From Gonatopus flavifemur (lineage: Eukaryota; Arthropoda; Insecta; Hymenoptera; Dryinidae), in NCBI GenBank assembly GCA_018340375.1, contig JAFFJZ010000071.1, forward strand, positions 124,001 to 188,000: a stretch of 64,000 nucleotides of DNA. The letters are read 5' to 3'. Shown piece by piece: positions 1 to 10,589 of the stretch. Numbering within the stretch: position 1 is the stretch's first letter; each line of letters begins with the position of its first letter. The translations under genes were made by a program, and so were the position numbers. The notes under the pieces were generated by a model. It was not told where the DNA came from and ran no database searches. It was given only the letters and a program-made list of their open reading frames with translations.

Positions 1-187
1 GGAATTCAGTTATAAGGGTATGTGCTTGACTGTATCATAATTGTAATTTATAGTCGTTGTAAAAATTCCATCGAAAGTTCTAACGGAAATATCTTTATAA
101 AACATGTTATGGCTATTATTTGAGAATTTGTAATTTTTTAGAATGATAAAAGAAACATTTGTGATGATATACGGTCAGAGAGAAATA

Positions 188-1481
188 CGAGGGTGGATTG
201 ATAAGTTTCCGGCCTGACCAAGAAAAACAACGTTTTTAAGAACTTTTTTTTCTGTATTTCTCAACATAATCTCCTCCAAGGCTGATACATTTCTCATAGC
301 GGTGTTCTAGTCTAGTAATGCCATCTCTATAGACTGATTCGTCAAGCTCCTCAAAATACCCATTTACAGCTACGATTACTTCTTCATTGTCCGCAAATCT
401 CTTACCGCCAAGCCATTTTTTGAGGTTAGGAAACAGATAATAGTCACTCGGGGCTAGGTCTGGAGAGTAGGGAGGGTGCGGCATTAATTCATACTTCAGA
501 TCGTTGATTTTAGCCATCGCAACGATTGACGTGTGCGCTGGTGCGTTATCGTGATGAAACAAGATTTTTTTCTTCGCCAGATGAGGTCGTTTAATTTTCA
601 CTTCGTGGCTCAAACGTTGCAATAAGTCTGCGTAGTATTGACCAGTGATAGTTTTACCCTTTTCAAGGTAATCAATGTATATAATACCTCTTGCATCCCA
701 AAAAACAGTAGCCATAATCTTGTTCGCCGAAAGAATTGTTTTTGCCTTCTTTGGGGTTGGTTCCCCTGGTCCAATCCACTGTTTAGACTGTTCTTTGGTT
801 TCAGGAGTGTAGTGGTGGACCCAAGTTTCGTCAACGGTTACGAATCGACGCAAAAATTCGCTTGGATTACGCTTATACAACGCCAAATTGGCGGTAGAAA
901 TGTTCTTTCGAATCAATTTTTGGTCGACTGTTAGCAAACGCGGCACCCATCTTGCACAGAGCTTTTCCATATACAAATGTTGGTGCAAAATATTTTGTAC
1001 ACGTTCATATGACATCTTACAGGTCTCAGCTATCTCACGAACTTTTAATCTGCGATCTTTCAGCACTATTTGATGGATTTTTCCGATCATATCTGGAGTT
1101 GTGGCCTCAATGGGGCGTCCTGAGCGAGGCTCATCAGAGGTGCTCACACGACCCTTTTTGAACTCGGAAACCCACTGCTTAACGGTTGAATATGATGGGG
1201 AGGATGTCCCCAGTGTTGAGTCCATCTCTTCTTCAATTTCCTTCGGCGTTAACCCCTTCAAATAAAAGTATTTGATGACAGCACGATTTTTCAGCTTTTC
1301 CATTTTTACGAAAAACACAGAGGCGTCTTGGTCAGCGTGCTCTCAAAACTAAACTAACATGGCGATCGGACTGAAACTATAGCTACAAGCTATCTAAGGA
1401 TGGTACTATAGAACGCCACCTCAAGGTAGGCCTAGTGACGCCATCTCTTGGTCAGGCCAGAAACTTATCAATCCACCCTCG
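188..1481 (-). mobile_element. Complete mariner transposon
   Basis: A 1,294-bp element bounded by imperfect terminal inverted repeats of about 36 bp (one mismatch), which begin CGAGGGTGGATTGATAAG and are read inward from both ends. It is flanked on each side by TA (186-187 and 1482-1483), the target duplication typical of the Tc1/mariner superfamily. It holds a single uninterrupted transposase gene on the minus strand. Intact ends plus an intact gene suggest a young, possibly still mobile copy. The subfamily within mariner is not assigned. Confidence 0.95.
236..1303 (-). CDS. Mariner transposase, apparently intact (355 aa)
   Basis: A cut-and-paste transposase acting in the nucleus on the element's own inverted repeats. 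The N-terminal third is a paired HTH DNA-binding region (about residues 1-110, with [16 protein letters not shown] and SGRP). The catalytic domain has [11 protein letters not shown] with the first Asp, [10 protein letters not shown] with the second, and [17 protein letters not shown] with the third. There are 34 residues between the second and third Asp, the DD34D signature of mariner. The length fits the usual ~345-355 aa. I start at the ATG giving MEKLKNRA rather than at an upstream in-frame GTG. No stop or frameshift is visible, so it may be active. It is the only gene in its element. Confidence 0.94.
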   Translation of the reverse strand: MEKLKNRAVIKYFYLKGLTPKEIEEEMDSTLGTSSPSYSTVKQWVSEFKKGRVSTSDEPRSGRPIEATTPDMIGKIHQIVLKDRRLKVREIAETCKMSYERVQNILHQHLYMEKLCARWVPRLLTVDQKLIRKNISTANLALYKRNPSEFLRRFVTVDETWVHHYTPETKEQSKQWIGPGEPTPKKAKTILSANKIMATVFWDARGIIYIDYLEKGKTITGQYYADLLQRLSHEVKIKRPHLAKKKILFHHDNAPAHTSIVAMAKINDLKYELMPHPPYSPDLAPSDYYLFPNLKKWLGGKRFADNEEVIVAVNGYFEELDESVYRDGITRLEHRYEKCISLGGDYVEKYRKKSS

Positions 1482-1483
1482 TA

Positions 1484-1849
1484 TTTGAAATCCATTTATA
1501 ACAACGTATTCGAATATATTTCCGTTAGAACTGTCAACGGACTTTTTACACCGACTATACACTCAGAACCTCATTCATTTACACACGATTATTATTTACA
1601 TTAACTGCAAAAAATTGAACTCAAGGCGTTGATCCTTTCATTATAAAACACACATCCATATGTATATATGCTTTTCATAATCGAAACTTTGTAGATAGAG
1701 ATGACTGTGAAACTTTGTGAATGTTGGATACAGAGTGTCTCAGATTTCACCAATAAATACATCATTGAATAGATTATTATTTCGAGAGTCATTTCAATAT
1801 GTGGGTAACTTACAAGAGATATTTTTCAAGAAGTATGTAGAAAGTCTGG
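1484..1849. other. No recognisable feature
   Basis: AT-rich flank between the mariner element and the LRR-like fragment. I see no supported gene or repeat here. Confidence 0.5.
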
Positions 1850-2101
1850 TCAAACGTACGCCCTTAAGATAGGTGGTTCAGGGTAGAGAGTAGGATCCCC
1901 CAATTGTAAAAACGGGAACTTAATGGTTAACGGTAAACGATTATCATTATACCGACGCCATGAAACTTGGTTGCAACATTCATAAGTTAGATTAGAAATT
2001 AGAGGACAAAACGAGAGATTCAATTCCCTCAAATTAGGACAATTGTTCAAAACATTGCACACGCCGTGATCAGATATACGCGAGGAATACGAAACATTCA
2101 C
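1850..2101 (-). CDS. Leucine-rich-repeat fragment, F-box/LRR (FBXL/AMN1) type; possible exon
   Basis: The minus-strand translation contains RISDHGVCNVLNN followed by CPNLRELNLSFCPLIS, the cysteine-containing LRR pattern of FBXL/AMN1 proteins, which serve as substrate-recognition subunits of SCF ubiquitin ligases. Only about 1.5 repeats are present. After the LRR the reading (residues ~45-83) loses the pattern, so the true exon probably ends near residue 40-50 at a splice donor I cannot place. The open frame has no ATG at its start (GTG). It could be an internal exon of a host gene extending outside the window or a captured gene fragment. No neighbouring exon was found. Confidence 0.4.
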   Translation of the reverse strand: MNVSYSSRISDHGVCNVLNNCPNLRELNLSFCPLISNLTYECCNQVSWRRYNDNRLPLTIKFPFLQLGDPTLYPEPPILRAYV

Positions 2102-2258
2102 AAAAGATCTTCGCGGAAAACTTCACATCACTGTGTCCAATGTATTACGTACACTGTTGCCAATAGAATGATAATATCCAGTAGAGTGTCATGATCCCGG
2201 AAGTTCTTAGTCCCGACAGCGTTGGCAACAGCGAGGCAGAGAGAAGGTGGGTGCTTCC

Positions 2259-2374
2259 GATATTGTCCGAATGATTAGTCCGTCTTTTGTAACCTGTACG
2301 ATGGTTGGTAGATGAATTTGTTCTCTGCCAATCATCGTACAGGTTACAACTGACTGACTAACCATTTGGACAAT
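2259..2374. repeat. Short imperfect palindrome
   Basis: Arms of about 47 bp, reading ATTGTCCGAATGATTAGTCC and onward at the left, recur in reverse complement at the right end around a short spacer. It is a foldback or MITE-like structure; no target duplication was identified. Confidence 0.6.
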
Positions 2375-2727
2375 ACAGTGAACTCTATGACATACTGGAA
2401 TGCACACTTCCTAAATTTTCTATAGCATAGCCCGGTCAGAGAGAGAGGTCCGATGTGTCGGGATTGAATGTCTTTTTCCAATACACATATTCTGGAGATA
2501 GGAAGAAAATATGGCGGGTGCTTCCATCTCTTTCTCTCTCATGCAATGAACTGTATCCCATGACCGCGCTGATTTAGGGAGTGCTCATTCCAGTATTTTA
2601 TATATTTCAATGGGACAATATCGTGAGCACCTGATAAGAGTGTACATGGACGCGTCCGACGAGCATCATCAGGGGGAGGGCCCCATTGGCCCGGAAGTGT
2701 GTGAGCCCGAAGCACCGTTGGCCCGGG

Positions 2728-2843
2728 AACTGAAATCCCGAACGAGAGTAGTCCCGAAAAAATTTGAGTGATATTCATCTTATTTGCAAACGACTAGTAA
2801 CGTATGGTGAGGTTTCGGGGATACTCTCGTTCGGGATTCCAAA
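2728..2843. repeat. Short imperfect palindrome
   Basis: GAAATCCCGAACGAGAGTA at the left pairs with TACTCTCGTTCGGGATT at the right, enclosing about 60 bp. Class unknown. Confidence 0.55.
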
Positions 2844-2917
2844 TTTCGGGTCAACAGTGATTGTGGCTAACGGACTTTTGGGCCAATAGGGGTCTACCGC
2901 ATCAGAGAATGTCTTAA

Positions 2918-3120
2918 GGGGATACCAGCGGCGTGGCAGCAGCCAAATCGTTTGTAACAAACTACGGGCAAACGCCTCAATTGAATCAAAATATCGCTCT
3001 GTACAGCGTTTTTCTGTCTTCAGTAGAAATTCTGTACAGAGCGATATTTTGATTTAATTGAGGCGTTTGCCCGTAGTTTGTTACAGACGATTTGGCTGCT
3101 GCCACGCCGCTGGTATCCCC
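2918..3120. mobile_element. Palindromic TTAA-flanked MITE, copy 1
   Basis: Nearly perfect ~95-bp arms begin GGGGATACCAGCGGCGTGG at the left and end in its reverse complement at the right, with a loop of about 30 bp. TTAA lies immediately outside both ends (2914-2917 and 3121-3124). TTAA duplications are made by piggyBac-type (and Kolobok-type) transposases. Non-coding. Confidence 0.8.
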
Positions 3121-3124
3121 TTAA

Positions 3125-3256
3125 GGTGAAATTACATGCGTTCGTTTGTCGCATGCGATGTCATTAGATGAAAGGAGTAGTCCTGGGGCGAACACGTCAC
3201 CTCTTCTTCCATCTAATGATGTCGCATGCAACAAACGCACGCATGTAACAGGAGCC
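3125..3256. mobile_element. Palindromic TTAA-flanked MITE, copy 2
   Basis: Inverted arms contain TTACATGCGTTCGTTTG / CAAACGCACGCATGTAA and GCATGCGATGTCATTAGATG. TTAA sits at 3121-3124 (shared with the previous palindrome) and at 3257-3260 (shared with the next). Its arm sequence differs from copy 1 and matches copy 3. Confidence 0.8.
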
Positions 3257-3260
3257 TTAA

Positions 3261-3393
3261 GGTAGAGTTACATGCGTGCGTTTGCCACATGCGATGTCAT
3301 TGAATGAAAAGAGACGTCCTAGGGAAGAACATCTCACCTCTTCATTCATCTAATGATGACGCATGCGACAAACCCACGCATGTCATAGAGGCC
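3261..3393. mobile_element. Palindromic TTAA MITE, copy 3
   Basis: Same family as the element just upstream, with arms holding TTACATGCGTGCGTTTG and ATGCGATGTCATT. The left TTAA is 3257-3260. The right boundary reads CATA, so that TTAA is decayed or the end is not exact. Confidence 0.7.
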
Positions 3394-3439
3394 TCATATG
3401 TATGAGAGATGTATGATACAGACTGAGTATTATACGTCA

Positions 3440-4400
3440 GAAACTTCACTCCGAGAATCCTGTCCCCAATGACTAGAAATCTCATAGTGCACCTGAAACC
3501 GCCACGATATATGATATTGGGTACCCAAAACTGCCAGAGAATATAGTATCGAGTCCCTGAAACTGCTATTTGATATGATATTCGGTCCTCAAAACTGCCG
3601 ACATGTCCTGTATGGTTCGATGAAATGCACCGAAGGATATTCTACTCGGAAATTGGCAATCAGAAGTACATGGGAAGTTGTTTCAATCCACACATCCACC
3701 AGGTAAACTCAGAGTGGGATCGACAAACTTTTCAGGGTCTCGCACGGATCCTGAAAGTTCGAATACACGTCATGGAAACTGGTTCCTCCTCCAGTTGTTT
3801 CCAAACACAAAAAATACCATGGATCGGTCTTTCCAATTACAATTCGTATCCAAGAATATACCCAGAACCGAACCGAGTTTCATCATGTTTTTTCCAATCT
3901 TCAAGTCTCATTCATTATTTCCTATATTCTTTCCGAAAGCAGTGATTATTCGAGAACTGAAAGTTCCCTTCCGAAGATCATTCTGCATATCATATTGTGT
4001 CCCTAAACTGCCATTATATATGATATTGGGTCCTTCAACCCGCCATCATAATATGTACTATCCTTCTCTCGGAACTGCCTTGATACTTCAAATCAGCTCT
4101 GGAACTGTTCCCAAACACCACAATTGGACAATCTGTATCGGACCTCAGAACCATCATTCCCAAAGTGTATATCCGCGGCAGACCATAAAAAGATGAAACG
4201 GCAGTTTTGAGGACAGTTCCCAAAACTGTCATTTCCAGAGTGTGTATCCGCGGCATGCTATGAAATGGCAGTTCCGGGGACAGTCCCCAGAACTGCGATT
4301 TACTGGGAATGCTTGTGAGACCAGTCCTCAAAACCACCACAAGTCCCCAAAACCACCACATTATGCCCGAAACGGTCCCTGAAACTGCCGGTTCACATAT
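3440..4400. repeat. Degenerate dispersed/tandem repeat tract
   Basis: Phrases such as CAAAACTGCCA, GATATGATATTGGGTCC and CCGCGGCA recur many times in both orientations at irregular spacing over about 1 kb. Open frames across it are low-complexity by-products. No terminal repeats or target duplication were identified. Confidence 0.5.
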
Positions 4401-4877
4401 ATATATAAGGAACATGGAAGTAAAGAGACGATCATTCCTGTTGTTCAAGTTGCAGTGGAAATTCACTCAATCTGATTTCATATGAATTCCACATAGATTC
4501 CCTATGAATTTGTGTAACATTTCGGTCGAAAATCGATACAAATTTTATATAAAATCTTATTGAGTCCATTTTGACTCCAGCTCTATCTGCTATATATACT
4601 GAAGGAAACAGTAATTTCAGATCAAAGTATATAGAATCGTCATTTTCCCTTTGTAACTGGTAACTATACTTCAGATTCTGATATTCGCTCTCCTCTTACT
4701 ATTTTCCTTTTGAAGACCCTGATGGAAACGGGGACGTTTTTGATTGATTCAGGTTGAATTACAATCCATTTCAATCGGTCCCAATGCGGACTTGAATCAA
4801 ACGGATTGAAATCCAATTCACTCCTATCTAAAATTCCCACCAGAAGAGTGAATTTGATAAACATCTTCTCCCGCTTT
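4401..4877. other. No recognisable feature
   Basis: AT-rich unique-looking sequence with no gene or repeat that I can support. Confidence 0.4.
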
Positions 4878-4890
4878 AGAATCATCTATC

Positions 4891-4938
<48 letters not shown>

Positions 4939-4958
4939 TAGATAGATAGATGATTCTA

Positions 4959-4993
<35 letters not shown>
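4878..4993. repeat. TA microsatellite pair with flanking inverted GATA
   Basis: Two (TA)n runs separated by a GATA run and GATTCTAATG. The left AGAATCATCTATCTA is repeated inverted as TAGATAGATAGATGATTCT, so the first run sits inside a small palindrome. Confidence 0.85.
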
Positions 4994-4994
<1 letters not shown>

Positions 4995-5819
4995 TTGTTG
5001 AGAACGTCAGACACACAAATTTCCAAGTAAGATTCCCAAAAGTTGAATTTATCGAAAATTTGAGAATGATGGGAAAAACAATTTTGAATAATCGAACACT
5101 TTGATTGGAAATCAATATCAGTTTCAAATAAAATCAGACAATATCAGAGAACTACAGTTACGATCATTGCGATTCGATCCGAAGGAAATATTTTCGAGTG
5201 GAATTTTGAATTCACTTGCAATAGTTTTCGAGAGACTTCATTCAAAAGGGATGGAGAATATCGATCTCACTGCTGACACCAGTTTTTGTTACGTATCGAC
5301 GTGATTGATTGAAACAAATCAGGTGCATACGATGTATGTATGATACACTATCGATACGTCACAATGTAATATGTACAAGAAATTCAATAATGGTGATGAT
5401 GATGTCCTCTTTGTGCATGAATCCTCATCAATCACCCAAATTTTCCCTTACATCCTCTACAGAATGGTTGATTGAGATCTCTCCAATTGTGAGGTTACGA
5501 AGAGGAAAATTAGAGATTTGAAAGAAAGACTGCTGCTTTGATCGATTCGAGAGTGGATAAATCCACTGTACTCGTTACTCTCCTCCCTCTCTCTCCCTCT
5601 TTCTATTTTCTTAAGACGAAGGGAATGTCCTGGGACGTGTATGGATAGAGACTCACAGTTTCGAGTTGAATTGACAGTTCATTCACATATTTCCAATGAG
5701 AGAAAGCATGTGATCAAATGTAAGGAGCAATGGACACAAAGAACACAGTTTCATTCAACAAATGTAAAACATGGAGAAATATCAGAATATGCGTCAAAGT
5801 TCTTCTCCGTCCTTCACAG
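4994..5819. other. Unclassified sequence; one weak plus-strand ORF
   Basis: An open frame at 5101-5304 (67 codons, non-ATG start) reads protein-like in its second half (IFSSGILNSLAIVFERL), but I recognise no domain. No splice context decides for or against an exon. The rest has no visible feature apart from a CT-rich tract near 5578-5610. Confidence 0.3.
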
Positions 5820-5884
5820 GAGACTTAGAAGATCGCAGACTTCGGAAACCTCGCGTAACCCACGTCTTGAACCGGTCATCGAGA
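5820..5884 (+). other. Possible 65-nt exon beside the Transib insertion
   Basis: The segment is preceded by a pyrimidine-rich acceptor-like stretch ending TTCACAG and followed by GAGA|GTGAGT, a good donor match. Two frames are open across it. Separately, if the Transib and one CGACG are removed, the frame starting at the ATG at 5771 stays open across the junction to a stop at 11751-11753. Both observations could be chance; no homology is recognised. Confidence 0.25.
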
Positions 5885-5915
5885 GTGAGTTCTCCTCTCG
5901 CTCTCGCCTCCGACG

Positions 5916-5950
5916 CACAGTGGGGCCAAATGCCAAAAAGCTGGCCAAAA
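5916..5950 (+). repeat. Transib left terminal inverted repeat, RSS-like
   Basis: It starts with CACAGTG, identical to the V(D)J recombination-signal heptamer. A 12-bp interval (GGGCCAAATGCC) and an A-run (AAAAAGCTG) follow, at the position a 12-RSS nonamer would occupy. The heptamer identity is known for Transib ends; the nonamer reading is inference. Confidence 0.9.
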
Positions 5951-6529
5951 CCCCAAAAATGAAGTTTGTAGTTGGGGATATTTGACCCTTGGGATAAGTT
6001 AGGTGATGTCCCAAGTATTGGAATTCTGATATAAGAAGATCTGATCCCCTCCCCTTGCCCTTATGTACCAGTTGCAAAATACCCTCCTTGGAGTATAATC
6101 CGCGTGATTGAAAGACAGTAAAATAACGAGCATGTTCAAAAAGACGTTGCGTCTCGAAAAATGAACCGATTTAACTTTTTCAAATTGGAGTCTATTACTG
6201 AAACTATGTAGAATACACTAAAAATTAAGAGAATATCAATTTGATGAGTGGAAAATACTGACAGAGCAATGATTGGATGTAATTTCTATATCTATAAATG
6301 AGAAAATGTGTTTGGTTTTTGAAGGAATAGTAGGGAATTACGCAAAATTACGTCGTTTAACTTATTGGAGGTGGTAGATGGGACTCTTACCTAAACATCA
6401 GAAAAAAAAACGGCTGCCCATGTCTGCCCCTAAGCAATTCCGCCATGTTTTTGTGCAGGAAATCACAAAAAATTAGACGGAGTGATGAGGAGTCCTTAGA
6501 TCCGTCTGAAACTTGATATGCAGAAGTTT
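5951..6529. other. Transib left non-coding leader
   Basis: Between the terminus and the repeat array. AT-rich, with no ORF of note and no further repeat that I can support. Confidence 0.5.
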
Positions 6530-6990
6530 GTGGGGTCGCTGATTATGAATCCGTTGTCTTCATTTCGGAATTCAAAATGGCGGATCCAATATGGCGGACG
6601 AAAATTGAAAGAAATCATCGGATTTTCTTCAAATCCGTGACCCAGGGTTTCTAAGGTCGCTGATTACAAATCCGTTGTTTGAATTTCAAAATTCAAAATG
6701 GCGGATCCAATATGGCGGATGAAAATTGAAAAAATCATCGGATTGCCTTCAAACTCGGTACCCTGAGGTTTTTAAGGTCGCTGATTCCGAATCCGGTGTC
6801 TGAATTCCGTAATTCAGAATGGCGGATCCAGTTTGGCAGAAAAAAATTGAAAAAATCATCAGATTTCCTTCAAACTCGGTATCCAGGGTTTTGTGGGGTC
6901 ATTGATTACGAATCAGTTGTCAAATTCCAAGAATCAAAGATAGCGCATCTAATATGGTGGACACAAAACTCAGAATTCAGTAGATTCGCT
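6530..6990 (+). repeat. Left subterminal array of ~121-bp repeats (about 4 units)
   Basis: GGTCGCTGATTA-type phrases recur at about 6534, 6655, 6776 and 6896. Each is followed by an AATCCGTTGTC-like segment, then AAAATGGCGGATCCAATATG, GCGGACGAAAATTGAAA and ATCATCGGATT. It lies inside the Transib and faces the inverted array at the other end. Confidence 0.9.
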
Positions 6991-7633
6991 TTGAATTTTA
7001 TCTCAACGTTAGTATGTGTTTTATTTCCAGTGTACATTTGCTGCACGAGGAAAACTGTATGAGATTGATTACCATTCGTTTTTCTTCTCATCGCGGGCTT
7101 AGGGTACACAAAAGCCAGAAATCATTGATATTTAGGAAGATGATGGACCATTGAGAGAAAAACAGTATTGCTGGAGAATATTCGTAGTGAATTTACTATG
7201 AGTTGATGAATTCACTATGGGAAATGACAATAAAACTACCAACATTTAGTATTATTACTACGAATTTTTGGTAACTTCACTGCTAACATTCTTCAGCGAT
7301 GCTCTTTTTCCCTAAAGTAACCGTCATTTTCCTAAATGTTTATAAATGTTATTCAAGTATTGATATCTCTTTTCTTTTCGTGAACTGAATCATGACTCGC
7401 GATTTGGTGATCGTTTTTATGTTAACCTATCGTTTCCATGGCAACGTAAATAGTTGGTTGTAATCGGTCTGATTTCAAATGGTGCTTATCACAATTGTGC
7501 AATAGCTTTCACCGAATTCTTACTCTTGCTAGTAATCGTTACCGTAAACTTTTTTCCGCGTGCAAGTTTGGAGCTTGGTGAATATTTTTCGTTTTTTAAA
7601 ATCATTCAATGTTAACGTACAATTCCAAATGAG
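6991..7633 (+). promoter_or_regulatory. Probable 5' leader/promoter region of the Transib gene
   Basis: About 640 bp between the left array and the first coding exon. AT-rich with no competing ORF. It must contain the transposase promoter if the gene is element-driven, but I see no decisive TATA or Inr match. Confidence 0.3.
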
Positions 7634-10344
7634 ATGGATTCCGCTGCCATAGGTGAGTGTTTCAACAACCTATATTTTCTTAGTAGTTTAATTTGAACAG
7701 TTGACTGCAAAAAAAATTAGCTTAAGAGGGTTGAATCCAACCCAAGAAAATTAGGAAAATTTTTAGAAACACATGGGGTTTCTGTAGCGAATTTTATCGA
7801 ATTCTACAACGTTTGTAGATTTCAAAGATGATTCAATATCTATGACTCGGAGAGAGATGTACAATATTCTAAGGAGCAGTCCTCTACCTACGTTGGATGA
7901 AAAGTTCACTTTCCTTCACGGAAAAATCATCGAGATAACGTGCTGTCCGGATAACAAAACTACAGAGATCTCTAACCTTTTATCTACTTTTAAATGTGTA
8001 TTTAAAAAGAGATGGGAATCTTCTCAAAGGACCGAAGAACGATTCCTTAAAAATAATGAAGAATGGTTAAAACAAAAGGTAGTGTTTTGTACTTTCAGGA
8101 ATTCCCATTCTGTAACTGTTCACACGCAAGTGGGAAGACCTCTTGTTGAATTCAACGAATGTTCAGAAAGAACGAAACGTAGGAAAACGGAGAATATCAG
8201 AGTAAATACTCCTATCTCAGAGCTGTCTTACGCCACACAAATGTGTTTGAGAGCGTCTGGACAGATCGAAGCCGCAAAAATTGTAAAGGATGTTACATCT
8301 TCTGATCCTGAGCTTGCCAAAATGTATATGAAAGGTTATCAAACTTTCAAGCGAAATGAGCCGAAGATGTTGAATGATGAAGATGCTCTAGCTCTCCTAG
8401 TAGATGCCGAGCTCTCAAAACATCAGTACTGCTTATTGCGTGAAGCTGATCCGCAGAAATTTCCACCTTATAAAAAAATTCAACTGGCCAAACGCATGTG
8501 TTTCCCTGACAAGGAATTTATTCAAATAACAGAAACCTGCGCTGTTGTGCAACTACAAGCACTTCTTGATCACACAGCTACACGTATTTTAAAGCTACAG
8601 AATTCGGTTTTGTCAACTTTATCTGATGAAGAGTTACGAAACCTGGTACTTATTTCCAAATGGGGGTTTGATGGGAGCTCTGGCCACTCCTCATACAAAC
8701 AAGCATATCAAAGTTCGGAAGCTAGTGATTCCGCTGTGTGCATTACTTCACTTGTGCCTCTCCGCCTACACTGCAATTCAAAAATAATTTGGCAGAATCC
8801 AAGGCCATCATCAACCAGATTTTGTAGGCCAATCAAAATAGAGTTTGTGAAAGAATCAACTGAAGTTTCGGTTGCAGAGAAGCTACGGGTTGATAATGAA
8901 ATAGAAAATCTGAGGGCTACTTCTTTCAGAACTGATGAAAAATATGTTTCAGTGAAACATGAGATGATTTTTTCTATGGTGGATGGGAAGGTATGCAATG
9001 CCATAACTGAGACAACCTATACCCAGAAGTGCTATATATGTGGTGCCACATCTAAGGAATTCAACAAAATTGATGATATAGTATCCAGGCCGGTCAAAAC
9101 CGAAAACCTCCAGTTTGGTTTGTCTTGTCTACACGGCTGGATACGATTTTTTGAGGGCCTCCTGCATTCGTCTTATAAGCTACCTATTCAGAAGTGGCAA
9201 GCACGAAAACAAGATAAAGCTTTGGTGGAAGAACGAAAAAAGGTTGTACAGAAAAGTTTTAAAGAAAAATGTGGCCTCATTGTCGATGTTCCTAAGCCAG
9301 GGTTTGGGAACTCAAATGATGGGAATACCGCTAGGCGATTTTTCGCACAACCCGAAGTTTCTGCCGGAATCACAGGGGTGGATGTCAACCTAATACAACG
9401 ACTTCATGTAGTATTAGCTACCGTTTCAAGTGGCCATGAAATAGACGTTGAAAAGTTTCGGAGTTACGCTTTGGTCGGCACGCTACTATGCGACAAATTA
9501 TCCGTGGTACCCAATGTCACCTACGATGCACAAGTTTTTGATCCACGGACCTGAAATCATTGCATCTGCTCTTCTTTCTACCTATAGGCCAATTGACTGA
9601 GGAAGCACAAGAGGCTTGTAACAAAGATTTTAAGAGGTGAAAATGATGTATATCACTTAATAATAGTCTATATTTGTCACAGTGGACTCGACACTTTGAA
9701 GGGAAAAATTTGACTTCTCAAGTACTGCAATCAGTTTGATACATTGCACAATACGTTTTTGACTACTAGGCAAACTATATATTTATGGTAACCACGAGAA
9801 TATATGTTCGCGAAGATTGTTTTGTTCTGGTAAGGAATTCGGGGAATTATGAATATTCATATACTTTTTTTTATTAATAAGCCACATTGTTCATCCTCTG
9901 GAAACATAAATTCATAGACTAGAAAACAATTTTGAGAATCAAGTAAACTTATGAATTAGAGGATTTATTCAAAACTTTATACTGATGACCCCAAAGTGCA
10001 GCTGCTTTTTGTTTTTCCTTGATTTTGCTTGTCATGTTGAGATCAAAAGCTTCAACGGTGTCGATGAATACATAATTATATTCAAATATCTTAACAACAT
10101 TCATTTCCAAAGGTACCGAGAGCATCACTCCAGGAAATGCAGTAGAGAAAAAACGAATGGAGACATTTTTAAATGGTTCCTTCCGAGTTCTGATCCAATG
10201 TTATCGAGTAAAAGACAGTTGCCCAAGAAAAAACTAAAGTTCCTCCCTAGAGACGTGTTAAGACTGATCAAAACTCCGGATATACTTGATAAAGACAACG
10301 TAACTTTCCCATTATCTTCCTCTGAGAGTGAAGGAGAAGACTGA
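7634..10344 (+). pseudogene. Transib transposase (RAG1 core-like), three exons, two frameshifts
   Basis: DDE transposase related to the RAG1 core. Exon 1 is 7634-7652 (M-D-S-A-A-I, donor G|GTGAGT). Exon 2 is 7819-9636, and exon 3 is 10113-10344 after a 476-bp GT-AG intron; both junctions keep frame. The first catalytic Asp is in KWGFDGSSG (gene residue ~291), the second in SMVDGKVCNAITET (~395), followed by the CYICG zinc pair. HKFLIHGPEII carries the His pair that binds zinc in RAG1, and PIGQLTEEAQEACNKDFKR holds the catalytic Glu. The last two blocks lie in two further frames: shifts fall near 9505 and near 9580, both in the same direction. Without these the open frame ends at 9554 (570 aa from the internal ATG at 7842), lacking Glu and the His pair. 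Exon 3 adds a basic tail (RYREHHSRKCSREKTNGD). Family identity is very sure; loss of function is an inference from the frameshifts. Confidence 0.93.
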
Positions 10345-10589
10345 TCTGAGTGAAAAAAGTGTGGCAAAAGTGAAAACCATTACGATTTCAGTTTTTTATA
10401 TTATTGTATATATTCTGAATGTATATATCTTTCGATTTAACACATTTGGTGTGTTAATATTATTCGATAATTATATTAATGATGATTCAATGTTGGAAAT
10501 AATAATAATAATGATCATAATAGGAACAACAAAATGGGCCGTTTAGTTCTTGTTTAATATTAAGTTATGAATGAAGTTTTGATTTTTGG

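Noticed and set aside
638..1161. Plus-strand ORFs opposite the mariner gene
   Set aside because: Antisense shadows of the intact transposase gene.
4882..5127. ORF across the TA microsatellite; similar case at 62647-62898
   Set aside because: Poly-Ile/Tyr translation of simple repeats.
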